From Streptomyces antioxidans (GTDB lineage: Bacteria; Actinomycetota; Actinomycetes; Streptomycetales; Streptomycetaceae): 64,000 nt of DNA. The first letter of the stretch is position 1. Each line of letters starts with the position of its first letter. The stretch is taken from assembly GCF_000968685.2 (NCBI RefSeq), contig NZ_LAKD02000058.1, positions 62,001 to 126,000 of the forward strand, read 5' to 3'. This document shows, piece by piece, positions 62,604 through 64,000 of the stretch. The translations under genes were made by a program, and so were the position numbers. The notes below the pieces were generated by a model. It ran no database searches. It saw only the letters and a list, made by a program, of their open reading frames with translations, and had not been told where the DNA came from.

Positions 62604-63326
62604 ATGGGCTGGCACCGGGGGACGCTGATCGGATTCGACCTGGAGACGACGGGCACCGACCCGCGCACGGCACGGATCGTGACGGCGGCCGTGGTCGAGG
62701 TGAGGGGCGGGGAGCCGGTCGGGCGGCGCGAATGGCTGGCCGACCCCCAAGTGCCCATCCCCGAGGACGCCGTGGCGGTGCACGGGATCACCGGGGAGCG
62801 GGCGGCGGCGGAGGGCAGGCCCGCGCGCGAGGTGGTCGAGGAGGTCGCCGAGGTGCTGGTGACCCATTGGCGCGCGGGCGCGCCCGTGGTGGCGTACAAC
62901 GCGGCGTTCGATCTCAGCCTGCTCGCCGCCGAGTTGGGGCGGCACGGGCTGCGCCCGCTGAGCGAGCGGCTGGAGGGCGCCGAGACCGGCCCCGTCGTGG
63001 ATCCGTACACGATAGACCGCGCGGTCGACCGCTATCGCAAGGGCAAGCGCACGCTGGAGGCCGTCTGCGGGGAGTACGGGGTGGTGCACGACCGCGCCCA
63101 TGACGCCGGGGCGGACGCGCTGGCGGCGGTGCGGGTCGCGTGCGCGCTCGCCGAGCGCCATGGCGAGGTCGCCGGGCTCGAGCTGTGGGACCTCCACCGC
63201 AAGCAGGTGGGGTGGTCCGCGCACTGGGCGGCCGACTTCCAGTCCTGGCTGCGCCGCAAGGGCACTCCGGACGCGGTGGTCGACGGCGGCTGGCCGCTGC
63301 GGGAGGCGGGGGCGGTGGCCGGATAG
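62604..63326 (+). CDS. DnaQ-like 3'-5' exonuclease
   Basis: 240 residues. The DEDDh exonuclease motifs are visible: LIGFDLETTGTDPRTARIV (Asp and Glu), VVAYNAAFDLSLLAAEL (second Asp), and HDRAHDAGADALAAVRV (His and final Asp). It is a stand-alone nuclease similar to the proofreading epsilon subunit, with an actinobacterial C-terminal extension (LHRKQVGWSAHWAADFQSWL). ATG 62604 with GGGAGGG upstream is chosen. It could proofread or act in RNA or DNA turnover; the partner is unknown. Confidence 0.9.
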   Translation: MGWHRGTLIGFDLETTGTDPRTARIVTAAVVEVRGGEPVGRREWLADPQVPIPEDAVAVHGITGERAAAEGRPAREVVEEVAEVLVTHWRAGAPVVAYNAAFDLSLLAAELGRHGLRPLSERLEGAETGPVVDPYTIDRAVDRYRKGKRTLEAVCGEYGVVHDRAHDAGADALAAVRVACALAERHGEVAGLELWDLHRKQVGWSAHWAADFQSWLRRKGTPDAVVDGGWPLREAGAVAG

Positions 63327-63406
63327 CGGCCCACCGGGCTGGGCCAGCGGAGCTCCGGGCGGATATCGGCGCGCGCCGCACCGATGCGTTTCCGGCCGGA
63401 CCGGGC

Positions 63407-63478
63407 CTGCGCCCAGACCCCGGGGTCCAGGGGCGAAGCCCCTGACGACGGGAAGGGGCGGGGAGGGGAAGGGTCCGC
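63407..63478. terminator. Hairpin and partial dispersed element between convergent genes
   Basis: CAGGGGC (63428-63434) and GCCCCTG (63438-63444) form a tight hairpin with a GAA loop inside a partial copy of the dispersed GC-rich element (CCGGGGTCC and GGGAAGGGGCGGGGAGGGG). It separates the exonuclease gene from the convergent phosphotransferase. Confidence 0.6.
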
Positions 63479-63535
63479 CGGTCACCCGATGCGCCGCGTG
63501 GGGTGCAGGGTGGCCCCTGAAACGGAGCCGTTGGC

Positions 63536-64000
63536 TCAGAACGTGTGCCAGCGCACGGTCGTGTCGCCCTCGCGCAGGGAGGCGATGCGGCGGGCGAACT
63601 CGGTGCGGGCCGCCGGATTGCCCGGGGCGTGTTGGGAGACCCAGGCGCAGCTGGCGGTCTCGCGTGCGCCCCGCAGCACCGCGCAGCCGGGCCACTCGCG
63701 GACGTCCCAGCCGTACTCCGCCACGAACGCGTCGTACTCCGCCGCGTCGAGCCCATAGCGGTCCCGTGACAGGGCCATCACCACCAGATCGTGCTCGCGC
63801 AGATCGTGCGAGAAGGTCTCCAGGTCCACCAGGACCGGCCCGTCCGGGCCGATGTGCACATTGCGCGGCAGCGCGTCGCCGTGGATGGGGCCGGGGGTGA
63901 GGCGCGGGGTCAGCTCCTCTGCGGCGGTCGCGAAGTCGTCCCGGCGGGCGCGCAGATACGCCGCGTCCGCCGGGTCGATCGCGTCCCCGGCCAGCCTCAG
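63536..64000 (-). CDS. Aminoglycoside-phosphotransferase-family (APH) protein, truncated at the window end
   Basis: Only the last 154 codons are in the window; the frame is open to base 64000. The catalytic loop is IHGDALPRNVHI (Asp and Asn of the HGDxxxxN motif) and the metal-binding Asp follows in VLVDLETFSHDLREHDLV. The rest is a helical C-terminus ending in REGDTTVRWHTF. This family phosphorylates aminoglycosides, homoserine or other small hydroxylated compounds, and many members are not resistance proteins. The N-terminal lobe and start are outside the window. Confidence 0.85.
   Translation of the reverse strand: MRLAGDAIDPADAAYLRARRDDFATAAEELTPRLTPGPIHGDALPRNVHIGPDGPVLVDLETFSHDLREHDLVVMALSRDRYGLDAAEYDAFVAEYGWDVREWPGCAVLRGARETASCAWVSQHAPGNPAARTEFARRIASLREGDTTVRWHTF

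Noticed and set aside
63536..64000. Antibiotic-resistance call for the APH-family gene
   Set aside because: Only the C-terminal half is present, and the family includes many non-resistance kinases, so no specific substrate can be claimed.

Overview
The window is chromosomal DNA of a high-GC actinomycete, almost certainly a Streptomyces. The evidence is the extreme GC bias at third codon positions, Shine-Dalgarno motifs of the GGAGG type with frequent GTG starts, many ATGA/GTGA start-stop overlaps, two rare TTA codons, and a gene order (fadAB, rnd, hemE, hemY, hemQ, DUF692, zapE, murC, msrB) that I associate with the streptomycete core chromosome. No tRNA, rRNA, CRISPR array, transposase or integrase was recognised.

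Layout. 0-8 kb: end of a beta-propeller-like gene, then fadB and fadA (beta-oxidation), RNase D, an orphan LuxR-type regulator and a DUF3000 gene. 7.9-20.4 kb: haem genes hemE, hemY and hemQ, interrupted by a three-repeat Cys/His protein of unknown function and a 4-hydroxybenzoate block (pobA, an IclR regulator, an MFS transporter, a CoA-disulfide-reductase-like flavoprotein, and a divergent tandem IclR regulator that overlaps hemY). 20.5-26.9 kb: a secreted alpha/beta hydrolase, then two TIGR04222 membrane proteins and a DUF692 (multinuclear iron oxidase family) enzyme. 27-40.9 kb: cell-envelope functions: a transglycosylase/PBP, a polysaccharide-deacetylase-like protein, two GT-C-like membrane proteins, a b561/sulfite-oxidase fusion, a glycan operon (GT2, TIGR04282, methyltransferase, GT-C) and a two-component system. 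40.9-50.7 kb: epimerase, methyltransferase, PTH2, a 50-residue zinc-ribbon protein, PhoX, ZapE, a RibD-like reductase, MurC and MsrB. 50.7-58.6 kb: trehalose/glycogen genes treZ, treY and glgX with a GNAT gene. 58.8-64 kb: a copper amine oxidase that appears split over two genes, a HEPN/PLD-like protein, an exonuclease and a truncated phosphotransferase.

The best candidate for an undescribed system is at 24.5-26.8 kb. A DUF692 enzyme is translationally coupled to a membrane-anchored TIGR04222 protein whose last 49 residues are Gly with seven Cys. Known DUF692 enzymes modify cysteines of ribosomal peptides, so this looks like an enzyme and its substrate. A 40-bp perfect palindrome lies just upstream, and a second TIGR04222 gene lies beyond a 1-kb minisatellite.

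A second theme is simple-sequence expansion. In-frame repeats enlarge the tandem IclR, HemY, a GT-C N-terminus (19 octapeptides), a methyltransferase N-terminus, a RibD-like N-terminus and the overlapping 3' ends of two convergent genes.
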